Below are positions 1 to 6,306 of a DNA stretch of 36,054 nt, in pieces (the stretch's first letter is position 1; each line of letters begins with the position of its first letter). The stretch comes from Planctomycetia bacterium. GTDB taxonomy: Bacteria; Planctomycetota; Planctomycetia; Gemmatales; Gemmataceae. The notes beneath the pieces were generated by a model, which did not search any database, was not told the origin of the DNA, and saw nothing but the letters and a program-made list of their open reading frames with translations. The DNA lies in NCBI GenBank assembly GCA_005799265.1, contig SYHD01000004.1, positions 1 through 36,054 on the forward strand. Reading direction: 5' to 3'. A program made the position numbers and the translations under genes.

Positions 1-287
1 AGCTCGGCCTCGCGTACGACTTCTACAACGACAAGGGCGTGATGGCGAACGCGAGCTTTCTGGATTACCGCATGCCGACCGCCCTCGACTTGCCGATGAT
101 CGACGCCGTGATCGTGGAGGTGCCGGACCCGAAGCATCCCTACGGCGTACGCGGCGTGGGCGAGGTGCCGATCGTCCCGCCGTGCGGCGCGATCGCGAAT
201 GCGATCTACCACGCGATCGGCGTACGCATGGAGGAGCTGCCGATGTCGCCGGGGCGCGTGTGCAAGGCGATTTTGGCAAAGAAATAA
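1..287 (+). CDS. Xanthine dehydrogenase family, molybdopterin-binding subunit (3' end only)
   Basis: The reading frame is open from the window edge (first full codon at 3) to a TAA at 285-287, giving about 94 residues of C-terminus. The stretch LDYRMPTALDLP followed by PYGVRGVGEVPIVPP matches the conserved C-terminal part of the large molybdenum-cofactor subunit of the xanthine dehydrogenase/aldehyde oxidase family. There the GVGE glutamate is the general base that activates the Mo-bound hydroxyl, and PP-AIANAI contributes to cofactor packing. This part of the family is highly conserved, so the family call is firm; the substrate cannot be judged from the tail. An internal ATG at 39 is not a start, because the similarity runs upstream of it. 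The gene converges on the pseudouridine synthase at 398. Confidence 0.88.
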   Translation, partial: LGLAYDFYNDKGVMANASFLDYRMPTALDLPMIDAVIVEVPDPKHPYGVRGVGEVPIVPPCGAIANAIYHAIGVRMEELPMSPGRVCKAILAKK

Positions 288-397
288 TGTGACCGTTCAC
301 CATTGAAAAATTGGCGCAACTGCGCACGGGTGTTTTTTTCTGGCATGTCAGTGTGGACGCATCGGGTTGTGCAGGATGCAGCGAACGAGCTTCGCAA

Positions 398-1438
398 TCA
401 ACGGATCGGACGATGCGCCCGCAGCGCCTCCAGGGTGCGCACGAATTCAGCTGGTAGCGGCGCCTCCACAGCGATCGTCTCCTTCAAACGCGGATGAATG
501 AAACGTAACCTCAGCGCGTGCAATGCCTGGCGCTGTAGAAGCACCTCGTCCGCGCCGGCTTCCAGGTGCGGCACGAGGTCCGATAGCCGGAACGAATCGC
601 GGCCGCTGTAGGTTTTGTCCGCCAGCACCGGGCAGCCGACGCTCCCCAGGTGTACCCGGATCTGGTGCGTGCGTCCGGTGCGCGGCTGGCAGCGGACAAA
701 CGTGTAGCCGCGGAAACGCTCTTGCACTTCGTAGTACGTACACGCCTCTTTACCGATTTCCTCGTCGTCGCTGGCGATCATCTTGATGCGGTCGTGCGGA
801 TGCTGGCCGATGCGTTTTTCGATGTAATCGCTGTCGCGGTCGAGCACCCCTTGAGTGATCGCGACGTACTCCTTGAAGATCTTGCGCGTCTCGAACTGCA
901 TGCCGAGGTCGCGGTGCGTTTTCTCCTCCTTGGCGACGAGGATGACGCCGGAGGTATCGCGATCGAGGCGATGGACGATGCCGGGGCGATAATCGCCGTT
1001 GAGATTGCTCAGGTGCTGGAAGTGAAAGGCAAGGGCGTTGACGAGCGTGCCTCCCCAGTTGCCGCGCGCGGGGTGGACCACCATGTTGTAGGGTTTGTTG
1101 ACGACGGCCAGGTAATCGTCCTCAAAGAGGATTTCGAGTGGGATGTTCTCCGGCGCGGGCTGTGTGCGTTGAGGTTCGGGCAGCCAGATGCGGACGCGGT
1201 CTCCTTGCCTGACCTTCGTGCTGCGCTTGATGGGGAGATCGTTGACGGTGACGCTATCGGCCTCGATCGCTTTTTGTATGATGGAACGGCTGAAATCGGG
1301 GAACTGCATGACGAGATACTGATCCAGTCGCATGCCCGCGGTCTTGAATTGCACGTTCAACTCGACGGCCCGACCGACGCCTGGGACGGGAAGGAGCTCC
1401 TCGGCTTCGTCATCGAGTGATTCATCGTCGGGTGACAT
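398..1438 (-). CDS. rluD: RluA/RluD-family 23S rRNA pseudouridine synthase
   Basis: This 346-residue protein should isomerise uridine to pseudouridine in large-subunit rRNA in the cytoplasm. An N-terminal S4 RNA-binding domain (about residues 34-85, MRLDQYLV to VRIWLPEP) is followed by the RluA catalytic domain. The hallmark HRLDRDTSG lies at residues 156-164, with D159 as the predicted catalytic aspartate, and RTGRTHQIRVHL further on is the second family motif. The length is close to E. coli RluD (about 326) plus an acidic N-terminal extension of about 25 residues. No good Shine-Dalgarno is visible before the ATG, and M36 is an unlikely start because it would cut into the S4 domain. RluC remains possible; the S4-catalytic order is shared. 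The upstream gap holds a 7-mer hairpin (1461-1548). Confidence 0.9.
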   Translation of the reverse strand: MSPDDESLDDEAEELLPVPGVGRAVELNVQFKTAGMRLDQYLVMQFPDFSRSIIQKAIEADSVTVNDLPIKRSTKVRQGDRVRIWLPEPQRTQPAPENIPLEILFEDDYLAVVNKPYNMVVHPARGNWGGTLVNALAFHFQHLSNLNGDYRPGIVHRLDRDTSGVILVAKEEKTHRDLGMQFETRKIFKEYVAITQGVLDRDSDYIEKRIGQHPHDRIKMIASDDEEIGKEACTYYEVQERFRGYTFVRCQPRTGRTHQIRVHLGSVGCPVLADKTYSGRDSFRLSDLVPHLEAGADEVLLQRQALHALRLRFIHPRLKETIAVEAPLPAEFVRTLEALRAHRPIR

Positions 1439-1460
1439 GGGATTTGCGAGAGAAACGCCG

Positions 1461-1548
1461 CTATTCAGCTATCAGCCAATATTGACAGAAATCAGAATCG
1501 AAATCTCAACCGCCGGTGTAGCTTTGGCTGAAAGCTGATAGCTGACTA
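1461..1548. repeat. Inverted repeat of imperfect 7-mers (word TTCAGCT/ATCAGCC)
   Basis: The left arm (1461-1479) has two 7-base units, TTCAGCT and ATCAGCC. The right arm (1523-1548) carries three complementary units, GGCTGAA, AGCTGAT and AGCTGAC. The arms flank about 43 bases. The right arm contains the TAG stop codon (1546-1548) of the minus-strand gene that follows, so the hairpin sits at its 3' end and upstream of rluD. It could act as a 3' mRNA structure or terminator. Confidence 0.75.
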
Positions 1549-2259
1549 CTCTTTTTGCTTAATGAAGGGAGGCAGCCCATCCTTCGGGAGGTCGATGCGA
1601 GCCTGGACGTTCAACAGCCGGCGCAACTCCTGATAGGTTTCACGCAGAGCCACCTCGTTTTTCGCGTCCTTGATGTGTTTCAAGCGTTCCTGGGCAAATT
1701 TGCCTTCGGCGCTGTCCTTGTACTTCCCTTCCTTCTCCGCAATCAACGCCTCGTAGAGCTTTCCCGCTTTTTCCAGGTTGACAGGATCTTCCACGGCGAG
1801 CGATTCCTTGACGACGGCCTGGCCGAGCAATGCCTGCGGCTCGAAGATCGGATCGTTCTTGCACAGTTCCGCGAGTTCGCCGTACAGTTTCTCCGCGCGC
1901 TTGAGATTGGCAATGGCTTCGTGCGATTGGGCGGCGCCGAACATCTTGATGCCGCCTTCCCAATAGTGGACCCAGGCGACTTGAAAACGCGCCGCCTTGG
2001 CCGCCTCGCCGTCCAGCTTGGTCAGGCCATCGATCTGGCCACGGGCGCCGTCATAGAGCATCAGCCATTTGAGCGACGCTTCTTGGCGATCGAGAATGTA
2101 CCAGCGGTAGGAAAAGTAGGAGCCAATGAGCACGACGGCCGCGACGGCCGCGACGAGAAGTACGGTCTTGCGCGTGCCCCCCTTGACCGATTGCACGACG
2201 CGCCCCATCTTGTCGGCAAGCGTGTTGGTTTCGAGTTCCTTGCGTTGTTCCGCCTTCAT
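1546..2259 (-). CDS. Single-pass membrane protein with TPR-like cytoplasmic or periplasmic domain (hypothetical)
   Basis: This 237-residue protein is not assigned to a named family. An N-terminal charged stretch is followed by a membrane segment (about residues 31-52, KTVLLVAAVAAVVLIGSYF). After it comes an alpha-helical domain rich in A/L/E/K with helical-hairpin spacing (AIANLKRAEKLYGELAEL, LEKAGKLYEALIAEKEGKY) like tetratricopeptide repeats, in the general layout of YfgM-type membrane TPR proteins. Reading further upstream in the same frame gives arginine-rich, low-quality sequence that overlaps the next gene, so the start was placed at the ATG at 2259, with AGGAG about 12 bases upstream. 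It lies 139 bases downstream of the 122-residue hypothetical gene and is probably co-transcribed with it. The stop codon lies inside a 7-mer hairpin arm. Confidence 0.75.
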   Translation of the reverse strand: MKAEQRKELETNTLADKMGRVVQSVKGGTRKTVLLVAAVAAVVLIGSYFSYRWYILDRQEASLKWLMLYDGARGQIDGLTKLDGEAAKAARFQVAWVHYWEGGIKMFGAAQSHEAIANLKRAEKLYGELAELCKNDPIFEPQALLGQAVVKESLAVEDPVNLEKAGKLYEALIAEKEGKYKDSAEGKFAQERLKHIKDAKNEVALRETYQELRRLLNVQARIDLPKDGLPPFIKQKE

Positions 2260-2398
2260 GTGCGGGACGCTCCTGTCGGCCAGAGAATGGAGAGGGATGC
2301 GTGAAGAAGAAACGAAATCTCCGCAGCGCCCCGATGAGAAGATGATAGGCGCGACGATGAACGAGGTCAAGGAGAGCGAAACAGGGAACTTTCGCGAG

Positions 2399-2767
2399 TC
2401 AAGATTTTGGGGGCGGGCCGACCGCGAATCCCAATTCGAGCAGTTGGTCCACGAAGCGCTCGCCCGCCTTGAGCGCCGCCGGTGATTCCACTTTCGCCAA
2501 CGAGATCGCGCTGTACCAGTAGCGTTGACGATCGCGCATCGGCAAGCTGTCCGGATCGATGCCCAATTCGCGCACCGCCTCCGGATCCCAACGGACCTTC
2601 TTGAGCAGGCTCGCGACCTCACGCCAGGTCAGCCCTTTGGCGACGATGACTCCGTCGCTTTTCCGGGTGATGGTTCGGCCAATGAGTACGTGGATCATTC
2701 CGATGAAGTTGCCCTTGGGGAGTCCGCTATTTTTCACTTCGTCAAGCAGGTTGGACTGTGCATCCAT
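2399..2767 (-). CDS. Hypothetical protein, 122 aa
   Basis: This is a soluble, mixed-charge protein with no family I recognise. It has no signal peptide or membrane segment. Its central part (GLTWREVASLLKKVRWDPEAVRELGIDPDSLP) reads as amphipathic helices and ends in a proline-rich tail. The ATG at 2767 is supported by GGAGG 8 bases upstream. It is the first gene of a leftward unit with the membrane TPR-like gene, and a plausible -35/-10 pair lies about 80 bases upstream. Codon use matches the neighbours, and the other frames over this interval are arginine-rich shadows, so it is likely a real gene. Confidence 0.7.
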   Translation of the reverse strand: MDAQSNLLDEVKNSGLPKGNFIGMIHVLIGRTITRKSDGVIVAKGLTWREVASLLKKVRWDPEAVRELGIDPDSLPMRDRQRYWYSAISLAKVESPAALKAGERFVDQLLELGFAVGPPPKS

Positions 2768-3137
2768 TCGAGGGCCTCCGGCCTTGTCCCAAACAGGGGG
2801 ATTTATGTGATTTTGCTATTGGTGAGCCGAGCAAAAGACTTTCACGCTCGTGTATATTAACCTGTTTGCCTATTTTATCAAGATAAAAATCGAAAAGAGC
2901 GACGCAATTTTCACGAATAAGTTAAATTATCCATTTTTACTATCTTACTCATATAGTTCATTTTTATTGTTTTTGCTCAATAATATGCAGATCCGAGCGA
3001 GTTCTGCCCCGAATTCAACCGATTAATAATCTAATTCCCCGTTGGACAGGACTGTCGTCCCACAATCAGCCTGGGCGAGAAATCGGTTTTTCTCTTTACG
3101 CAATACAGGTCCGTGTTTTCTTGGATGAGGTGTTTCC
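2768..3137. other. AT-rich divergent intergenic region
   Basis: No gene is visible in these 370 bases between two divergent genes. The core, about 2855-3010, is markedly AT-rich against the GC-rich surroundings. It contains TTTTATC-AA-GATAAAA (2873-2888), a 7-base-arm inverted repeat that overlaps the -35 of the leftward promoter and could be an operator. A convincing rightward promoter was not found, although several AT hexamers are present. The Shine-Dalgarno GAGG of the SIS gene lies at the right end. Confidence 0.6.
2854..2881 (-). promoter_or_regulatory. Putative sigma70-type promoter for the 2399-2767 gene
   Basis: On the minus strand TTGATA (2876-2881) is followed after 16 bases by TAATAT (2854-2859), about 80 bases upstream of the ATG. 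The match is 5/6 and 4/6 to consensus and lies in an AT-rich region, so chance matches are easier here. Confidence 0.4.
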
Positions 3138-3743
3138 ATGCTGGGCGCCACGATGCACGCGAAAAACTATTTAAAATTCGTCGAGCGAGAGACCGCCCGG
3201 CTTGACTACGAAACGATCGAAGAACTGGCGCGATCGATTTATCGTCGCTATTGCGCCCGTCGCTTCGTCTACATTCTTGGCAACGGCGGCAGCGGGGCCA
3301 ACGCCTCGCATCTCTGCGAAGACCTCGGCAAGGGGACTGCCCTGCCCGGCGAGAATTCGCTGCGTCTCAAGGTCCTCAGTCTCACCGACAATACCTCTTA
3401 CATCCTCGCCTGGGCCAATGACACCAGCTACGACCGTATCTTCGTCGAGCAGCTGAAGAACTTCGGCGAACCCGGCGATCTCGTTATCGCCATCAGCGGT
3501 TCGGGCAACAGCCCCAACGTGCTCCGCGCCGTCGAATGGGCCAACGAGCACGGTCTGGAAACCTTCGGCATTACGGGCTTCTCCGGCGGCAAACTCAAGC
3601 AAATCGCCGAGAAAAACTTCCACGTCGAGTGCAATGACATGGGCGTCGTCGAGACCATGCACACGGTCGCGTTTCACTATGTCGTCGGCCGAGTCTATGC
3701 TCTGGTGCTGCAACACAATCAGGGACTGAAGCTCTGCGCGTAA
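3138..3743 (+). CDS. SIS-domain sugar-phosphate isomerase, GmhA-like
   Basis: This 201-residue protein is a single SIS domain, the fold of sedoheptulose-7-phosphate isomerase (GmhA), which starts ADP-heptose synthesis for surface polysaccharide. GNGGSGANASHL and ISGSGNSPNVLRA are the two phosphosugar-binding loops. ETMHTVAFHYVVGRV is the C-terminal helix carrying the second histidine of the GmhA active site. In the first helix the motif is H-L-C-E-D, so the position equivalent to the GmhA metal-ligand glutamate is aspartate. This SHxxxDLxKG form belongs to a GmhA-related branch whose exact substrate is open. The ATG at 3138 has GAGG 9 bases upstream; the in-frame ATG at 3153 has none. It stands alone, 245 bases upstream of a DUF1501 gene, and is followed by a perfect 25-bp hairpin. 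Confidence 0.82.
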   Translation: MLGATMHAKNYLKFVERETARLDYETIEELARSIYRRYCARRFVYILGNGGSGANASHLCEDLGKGTALPGENSLRLKVLSLTDNTSYILAWANDTSYDRIFVEQLKNFGEPGDLVIAISGSGNSPNVLRAVEWANEHGLETFGITGFSGGKLKQIAEKNFHVECNDMGVVETMHTVAFHYVVGRVYALVLQHNQGLKLCA

Positions 3744-3793
3744 GGTCCTGATTTTGGCGAGCGAACACGGCGAAGTCTTGGCAAAGCGACGAC

Positions 3794-3859
3794 AAAGTAC
3801 GAAGAGCGAAGTACGAAAGGGATGCATGCCTTTTTTTCGTACTTCGCTCTTCGTACTTT
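3794..3859. repeat. Perfect 25-bp inverted repeat of 7-mers (word AGTACGA/AGAGCGA)
   Basis: The left arm (3794-3818) is the exact reverse complement of the right arm (3835-3859), with a 16-base spacer ending in a T run. Each arm is three 7-base units: AAGTACG, AAGAGCG, AAGTACG. It lies 50 bases after the SIS gene stop and 130 bases before the DUF1501 start. It can fold as a terminator-like hairpin, but the T run is on the loop side rather than after the stem. Confidence 0.85.
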
Positions 3860-3988
3860 GAATTTCGGCTTCCCGGCTCGACAAATGTTTCATTCGTTCT
3901 TGACGGCCATTGCTTTGCTCGTTATCGTTTACATTGTTCCTCCCGCCAGACCCGCGTTCCCGCTCCGTCCCGCCGAAAGGATCGATTC

Positions 3989-5401
3989 ATGCTTTCCCTC
4001 TTCAGCAATCGGAATGATCGCACCTGTAAGGGCTTCAATCGCCGCGAGTTTCTGCGGATTGGGGCGCTCGGTATGCTCGGCGGCATGACTTTGCCGGCGC
4101 TCATGCAAGCGCGGGCTCAGGCAGCGAGCAACGGCCGAAGCGTCAAGGACAAGTCGGTCGTCTTCCTGTTCCTCAGCGGCGGCCCTTCGCACATCGAGTT
4201 CTTCGATCCCAAGATGGACGCCCCCGCCGAGATCCGCAGCATCACCGGCGAGGTGCAGACGACGCTCCCCGGCATCACCTTCGCCGGCAGCTTCCCGCGC
4301 CTCGCCCAGATGACGAACAAACTCGCGATCGTTCGTTCTTACGCTTCGGGTCAAGCGGATCATACGTACCTCATTCCCGCCAGCGGCGGCAATCCGCTAC
4401 GCGCGTCGATGGGCGCCCTCTACTCGCGCGTTGCTGGCAGCAATCATCCGCAGACCGGTATGCCCAACAATATTCTCGTCCTACCCGAGGCCGTCCAGCG
4501 CGGTTTGCGGCTGCAAGGCAACTTCGAGACCGGGGCGCTGCCGACGTTGACCGCGCCGGGCGATTTGGGCGCCAGCTGCCGAGCGTTCGATCCGAGTGGG
4601 TCGAGCGAGATTCAGCGCAACATGGAGATGCGCATCAACGCTGATCGCTTCGAGGATCGCCGCTATCTGCTCGGCGTGTTCGACAATTTGCGTCAGGACA
4701 TGGACAGCCGCGGCGTCATGGCCGGGGCCGACCACTTCCAGCAGCAAGCGTTCGACGTCATTAGCCGTGGCGTCGCGCAGGCGTTTGATCTATCGCGCGA
4801 GGATCCGCGCGTCGTCGCCCGTTACGACACGAGCGGCTTCTTCACTAACGAGTACATCCAGAGCTACTACGACATGCGTCGCGCGTCGAATCTGCTCGGC
4901 AAGCAGATGCTCCTGGCCCGGCGCCTGTGCGAGGCGGGCTGCGGTTACGTTACCGTCTCCGACTGCGGCTGGGACATGCACGCCAACGAAAACAGTCCGC
5001 GCAACATGGCCGCGCTGCCCGCGATGGCCGGCCAGGTCGATCATGCCGTGTCCGCGTTCTTGGAAGATCTCGAAGTCCGCGGCTTGAGCGATAAGATCCT
5101 GCTCGTCATCACCGGCGAAATGGGCCGCACGCCGCGCCGCAACGGCAACGGCGGCCGCGACCATCACGGTAACCTGACGACACTGGCGTTCGCCGGCGGC
5201 GGCCTGCGCATGGGCCAGGTGATCGGCCGTTCTGATCGCATCGCGTCTAGCCCGGCGACCGAGCGCTTCGGCCCGCCGCACCTGTTGGCGACGATCATGA
5301 ACACCCTACTCGACACCGGCGAGGTCCGCGTCCAACGCGAGCTCGGCCGTGTCGCCAACGTCGTCAGCGAAGGGACGCCGATTCCGGGGTTGTTGGCGTA
5401 G
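3989..5401 (+). CDS. DUF1501 family, Tat-exported (sulfatase-like fold)
   Basis: This 470-residue protein has an N-terminal twin-arginine signal (FNRREFLRIGALGMLGG, about residues 16-32, ending near ARAQA), so it is exported folded across the cytoplasmic membrane. The body has the DUF1501 signatures LFLSGGPSHIEFFDPK, the GWDMHANE stretch, ITGEMGRTPR and GGRDHHGNL. These resemble metal-site motifs of the alkaline phosphatase/sulfatase superfamily; the enzymatic role of DUF1501 proteins is not established. The ATG at 3989 is preceded by AAAGGA. In planctomycetes DUF1501 genes typically pair with DUF1549/DUF1553 genes. Here the partner lies downstream at 6307, separated by an Uma2 gene. Confidence 0.9.
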   Translation: MLSLFSNRNDRTCKGFNRREFLRIGALGMLGGMTLPALMQARAQAASNGRSVKDKSVVFLFLSGGPSHIEFFDPKMDAPAEIRSITGEVQTTLPGITFAGSFPRLAQMTNKLAIVRSYASGQADHTYLIPASGGNPLRASMGALYSRVAGSNHPQTGMPNNILVLPEAVQRGLRLQGNFETGALPTLTAPGDLGASCRAFDPSGSSEIQRNMEMRINADRFEDRRYLLGVFDNLRQDMDSRGVMAGADHFQQQAFDVISRGVAQAFDLSREDPRVVARYDTSGFFTNEYIQSYYDMRRASNLLGKQMLLARRLCEAGCGYVTVSDCGWDMHANENSPRNMAALPAMAGQVDHAVSAFLEDLEVRGLSDKILLVITGEMGRTPRRNGNGGRDHHGNLTTLAFAGGGLRMGQVIGRSDRIASSPATERFGPPHLLATIMNTLLDTGEVRVQRELGRVANVVSEGTPIPGLLA

Positions 5402-5487
5402 CGTTCATCGATACTGAAGTTCATCTCCATACACATCACGTTCTGGCGCCGGCTGGCGTTTTCGTAATGTCTGCGCACCCACTGGCG

Positions 5488-5496
5488 TGATACAAT
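5488..5496 (+). promoter_or_regulatory. Extended -10 promoter element for the Uma2 gene at 5536
   Basis: TGATACAAT gives an extended -10 (TGn plus TACAAT, 5/6 to consensus). It would place the transcription start near 5503, about 33 bases before the ATG. No recognisable -35 is present, as is usual for extended -10 promoters. Confidence 0.45.
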
Positions 5497-5535
5497 ATCG
5501 TAGCCGCACATCTTCGAAGGTGTACGAGGTGTCCC

Positions 5536-6264
5536 ATGCGAAAACATGAGCCGAGCAACGGCAACGGCAGCACGGGTGTAGCCGACCCGCCGCCATTGCA
5601 AGCAGGTGATCGCTTGACGCGCGCCGAATTCATGCGCCGTTGGGAACTGCATTCCGAGATCAAGTTCGCCGAGTTGATCGGAGGAATCGTCTATATGCCC
5701 TCTCCATTGACTCGATTGCACGGCGTGACGGACGGCACCGTTGCAACGTGGCTCGGCACCTATCGCGCTTACACGCCTGGCACGGAATCGGGCAGCAACG
5801 CCACGACCTTGATGGAAGGAGACGAAGCGCCGCAACCCGATGAGTATCTGCGCATCCTTCCTGAATTGGGCGGACGTTCCGCGAATGAAGGCTTGTACGT
5901 GAGTGGTAGTCCGGAGCTTTTAACGGAGATTAGTGTCAGCAGTGCGTCGATTGACATGACGCAGAAATTCGAGCTCTATGAACGAATGGGCGTGCTGGAG
6001 TACGTCGCCATCCTGATGTATGAAAAGGAAATCCGCTGGCACCGGCTCTCCGTCAGTGGCTACAAGGCGATCGCTCCCCACGCCGACATGCTCTGGAAAT
6101 CGAAGGTCTTCCCCGGTCTGTGGCTCGACGGCAAAGCCATGCTCGCCAACGACGCCGCCAAGGTCCTCACCACGCTCAAGAAGGGACTGCGTTCGCCCGA
6201 ACACGCGGCGTTCGTCAAGAAGCTTGCCAAGAAAAGAAGTCATAGCCGCCAAGCCCTGGGATGA
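5536..6264 (+). CDS. Uma2 family putative endonuclease (PD-(D/E)XK fold)
   Basis: This 242-residue protein belongs to the Uma2 (DUF820) family, which has a PD-(D/E)XK nuclease fold. The family's biological role is poorly known, although it is greatly expanded in planctomycetes and cyanobacteria. Visible family marks are the start KFAELIGGIVYMPSP, then PQPDEYLRI with the first acidic residue, ELLTEISVSS with the glutamate, MTQKFELYERMGVLEYV with the lysine, and the C-terminal VFPGLWLD. All catalytic positions are present. A basic tail of about 30 residues (KKLAKKRSHSRQ) extends beyond the fold. GAGG precedes the ATG by 7 bases. The gene lies between a DUF1501 and a DUF1549/DUF1553 gene and has its own promoter-like element. 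Confidence 0.85.
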   Translation: MRKHEPSNGNGSTGVADPPPLQAGDRLTRAEFMRRWELHSEIKFAELIGGIVYMPSPLTRLHGVTDGTVATWLGTYRAYTPGTESGSNATTLMEGDEAPQPDEYLRILPELGGRSANEGLYVSGSPELLTEISVSSASIDMTQKFELYERMGVLEYVAILMYEKEIRWHRLSVSGYKAIAPHADMLWKSKVFPGLWLDGKAMLANDAAKVLTTLKKGLRSPEHAAFVKKLAKKRSHSRQALG

Positions 6265-6306
6265 GCGCAGCGATTCCCAAGGGTGGCCCGTCCAAGGACA
6301 TTCTCC

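Noticed and set aside
2260..2622. Arginine-rich extension of the membrane TPR-like protein
   Set aside because: It overlaps the 122-residue gene out of frame and has no coding character.
3794..3859. Rho-independent terminator
   Set aside because: The T run lies in the loop rather than after the stem, so I list it as a 7-mer repeat; a termination role is not excluded.
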